NCBI GenBank assembly: GCA_905479615.1
Contig: CAJQNH010000062.1
Span: forward strand, 1-15,586
From: an uncultured Eudoraea sp.
GTDB lineage: Bacteria > Bacteroidota > Bacteroidia > Flavobacteriales > Flavobacteriaceae
DNA: 15,586 nt
Direction: 5' to 3'
Shown: positions 14,581 to 15,586 of the stretch, one piece after another
How positions within the stretch are numbered: the stretch's first letter is position 1
How the letters are laid out: every line of letters starts with the position of its first letter
Position numbers and translations under genes: made by a program
The notes under the pieces: model-generated
The model's input: the letters and a program-made list of their open reading frames with translations, nothing else
What the model was told of the DNA's origin: nothing
The model's database searches: none

Positions 14581-15586
14581 TTAATAAGGAATCTTACGTA
14601 ACCGATCCATATCTAAAATTTTAATATCTCTATCCTTAATATCAATTATACCCTCTTTCTTAAAAGCAGATAACGTTCTAATCAAAGTTTCAGTAGCCAT
14701 TCCGGCAACACTTGCAAGGTCACTCCTTAAAACGTGAATATTTCCGGCTTCATCTTCCTGCAACTTTTCGGTAAATTTAAGTAAGGTAGATGCTGTTTTT
14801 TTGCGCACAGAACCGTATGCCATTTCTAACAACTGCTCTTTGATCTGTACAAGGTTTTCGGATAGAAGTTGCAGTAACTCCATTACCAATTCCCCATTTT
14901 GTTCCAAAATCACTTTTAATTGATCCTTATGCAGGGCAATTAGGACAGAATCCTCCATGGCAGTAGCATATTCCTGGTACGGTATATTCTTAGTGAAACT
15001 GGTGAATCCAAAAAAATCATCTGCTTTGTAAATTCCGGTGATCAACTCCTTCCCCTGTTCATCAAGTTTATGAGTTTTGGCATTTCCCTTTATTACCAAA
15101 TACACCAAATTTGAGTTGTCGCCCTCCCTGTAAATTGAATCCCCCAAATGAAACCTGTATTCCTCACCGTTGTCATCAATAAAATTCTTCAGCTGATGAA
15201 TACTCTTAACCCGGGCTTCACTTGCTAAATCATTATATAACTTTTCTTCTTGCGCTTCTTTAAGAATACTGGACTTGGCTATCCTACTTTCAATGGCGCC
15301 AATAAGTTCAGATTCTTCAAAAGGTTTAGTCAGGTAGTCATCTGCACCCATTTCCATTCCCTGTCTAACATCCTTTCGTTCTGTTTTAGCAGAGAGAAAT
15401 ATAAAGGGGATTGACTTGGTCCTATTATCTTCGGAAAGAGCGGTTAAAACACCGTATCCATCTAATTTCGGCATCATTATATCGCATATAATAACGTCCG
15501 GGCGACTAGTTTTGGCAACCAATACTCCCTTTTCACCGTCAGGAGCGGTAAGGACGTTGTAATTTGCTAATTCCAATAATTCGGCT
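14581..15586 (-). CDS. Response regulator with cNMP-binding and Crp/Fnr HTH domains (5' end cut)
   Basis: The reading frame is open to the right edge, so the N-terminus (an estimated 15-25 residues with the first receiver strand) is missing. A TTG at 15576 should not be taken as the start, because A-E-L-L continues the receiver helix before it. Visible parts, numbered from that TTG codon: a receiver domain with phospho-acceptor D32 (VIICDIMMPKLDG), Ser62 and K84 (LTKPF); a helical linker 98-130; a Crp-type beta-roll 140-225 (HLGDSIYREGD, GFTSFTKN); a dimer helix; and a winged HTH 255-325 with recognition helix MATETLIRTLSAFKKEG. E296 and R300 match the E-x3-R of FNR. FNR's iron-sulfur cysteines are absent, so input is likely phosphorylation or a ligand. 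It probably controls the FNR-like boxes in this window. Confidence 0.88.
   Translation of the reverse strand, partial: AELLELANYNVLTAPDGEKGVLVAKTSRPDVIICDIMMPKLDGYGVLTALSEDNRTKSIPFIFLSAKTERKDVRQGMEMGADDYLTKPFEESELIGAIESRIAKSSILKEAQEEKLYNDLASEARVKSIHQLKNFIDDNGEEYRFHLGDSIYREGDNSNLVYLVIKGNAKTHKLDEQGKELITGIYKADDFFGFTSFTKNIPYQEYATAMEDSVLIALHKDQLKVILEQNGELVMELLQLLSENLVQIKEQLLEMAYGSVRKKTASTLLKFTEKLQEDEAGNIHVLRSDLASVAGMATETLIRTLSAFKKEGIIDIKDRDIKILDMDRLRKIPY

Noticed and set aside
15574..15576. TTG at 15576 as start of the Crp/Fnr-type regulator
   Set aside because: The frame stays open to the edge, and the codons before it (A-E-L-L) extend the first receiver helix. The domain would lack its first strand and acidic pair, so the gene is simply cut by the window.
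1..15586. CRISPR arrays, insertion sequences, tRNA or rRNA genes
   Set aside because: No regularly spaced repeats, transposase motifs, terminal inverted repeats or cloverleaf-like segments were seen on either strand. All gene-free gaps are shorter than 170 nt.

Overview
The window looks like chromosomal DNA of a marine- or soil-type Bacteroidota, most likely a member of the Flavobacteriaceae. The base composition is AT-rich, ribosome binding sites are mostly absent, and several promoters fit the Bacteroidota -7 consensus TAnnTTTG. The gene families are also typical: a GH67/GH43/GH51 xylan cluster, tandem double-domain universal stress proteins, and a receiver-Crp/Fnr fusion regulator. Apart from one thioredoxin gene, every gene reads on the minus strand, so transcription runs from high to low coordinates.

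Positions 1-5535 are part of a glucurono(arabino)xylan utilisation locus. In transcription order it holds a GH67 alpha-glucuronidase (5535-3325), a GH43 xylosidase/arabinosidase lipoprotein (3199-2090), a GH51 alpha-L-arabinofuranosidase (1987-428) and the N-terminus of a secreted protein of the TolB/PD40-associated type that runs off the left edge (319-<1). Together these enzymes would debranch and finish off xylo-oligosaccharides in the periplasm. No SusC/SusD pair is visible inside the window. A small acidic protein of unknown function (5880-5590) lies just upstream, behind its own good -7 element.

Positions 6016-15586 form a stress/energy-limitation island. It holds a DUF4136-like lipoprotein, two mutually related helical proteins, a beta-CASP metallo-beta-lactamase nuclease, an ATP-cone/PD-(D/E)XK protein, a small protein resembling the middle domain of eRF1/Pelota, four double-domain Usp proteins, a thioredoxin, and a receiver-cNMP-HTH regulator cut by the right edge.

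The main discovery is regulatory. Five 14-bp sites of the form ATGAY-N4-ATCAK, close to the FNR box TTGAT-N4-ATCAA, lie in front of the transcription units of this island. At four of the five sites, serving five promoters, the box is followed after exactly 22 nt by a TAnnTTTG-like -7 element. This places the box near -41.5, the classic class II activator position. One box, at 13188-13201, has such an element 22 nt away on both sides and would drive the usp operon and trx divergently. The regulator at the right end has an E-x3-R recognition helix like FNR and is the obvious candidate to bind them. No such box is seen in the xylan locus. The second point of interest is the operon 10477-7792 (eRF1-like protein, ATP-cone nuclease, beta-CASP RNase), which may be an undescribed RNA or ribosome quality-control or dormancy module. 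All functional statements are read from sequence and family knowledge; no database search was run.
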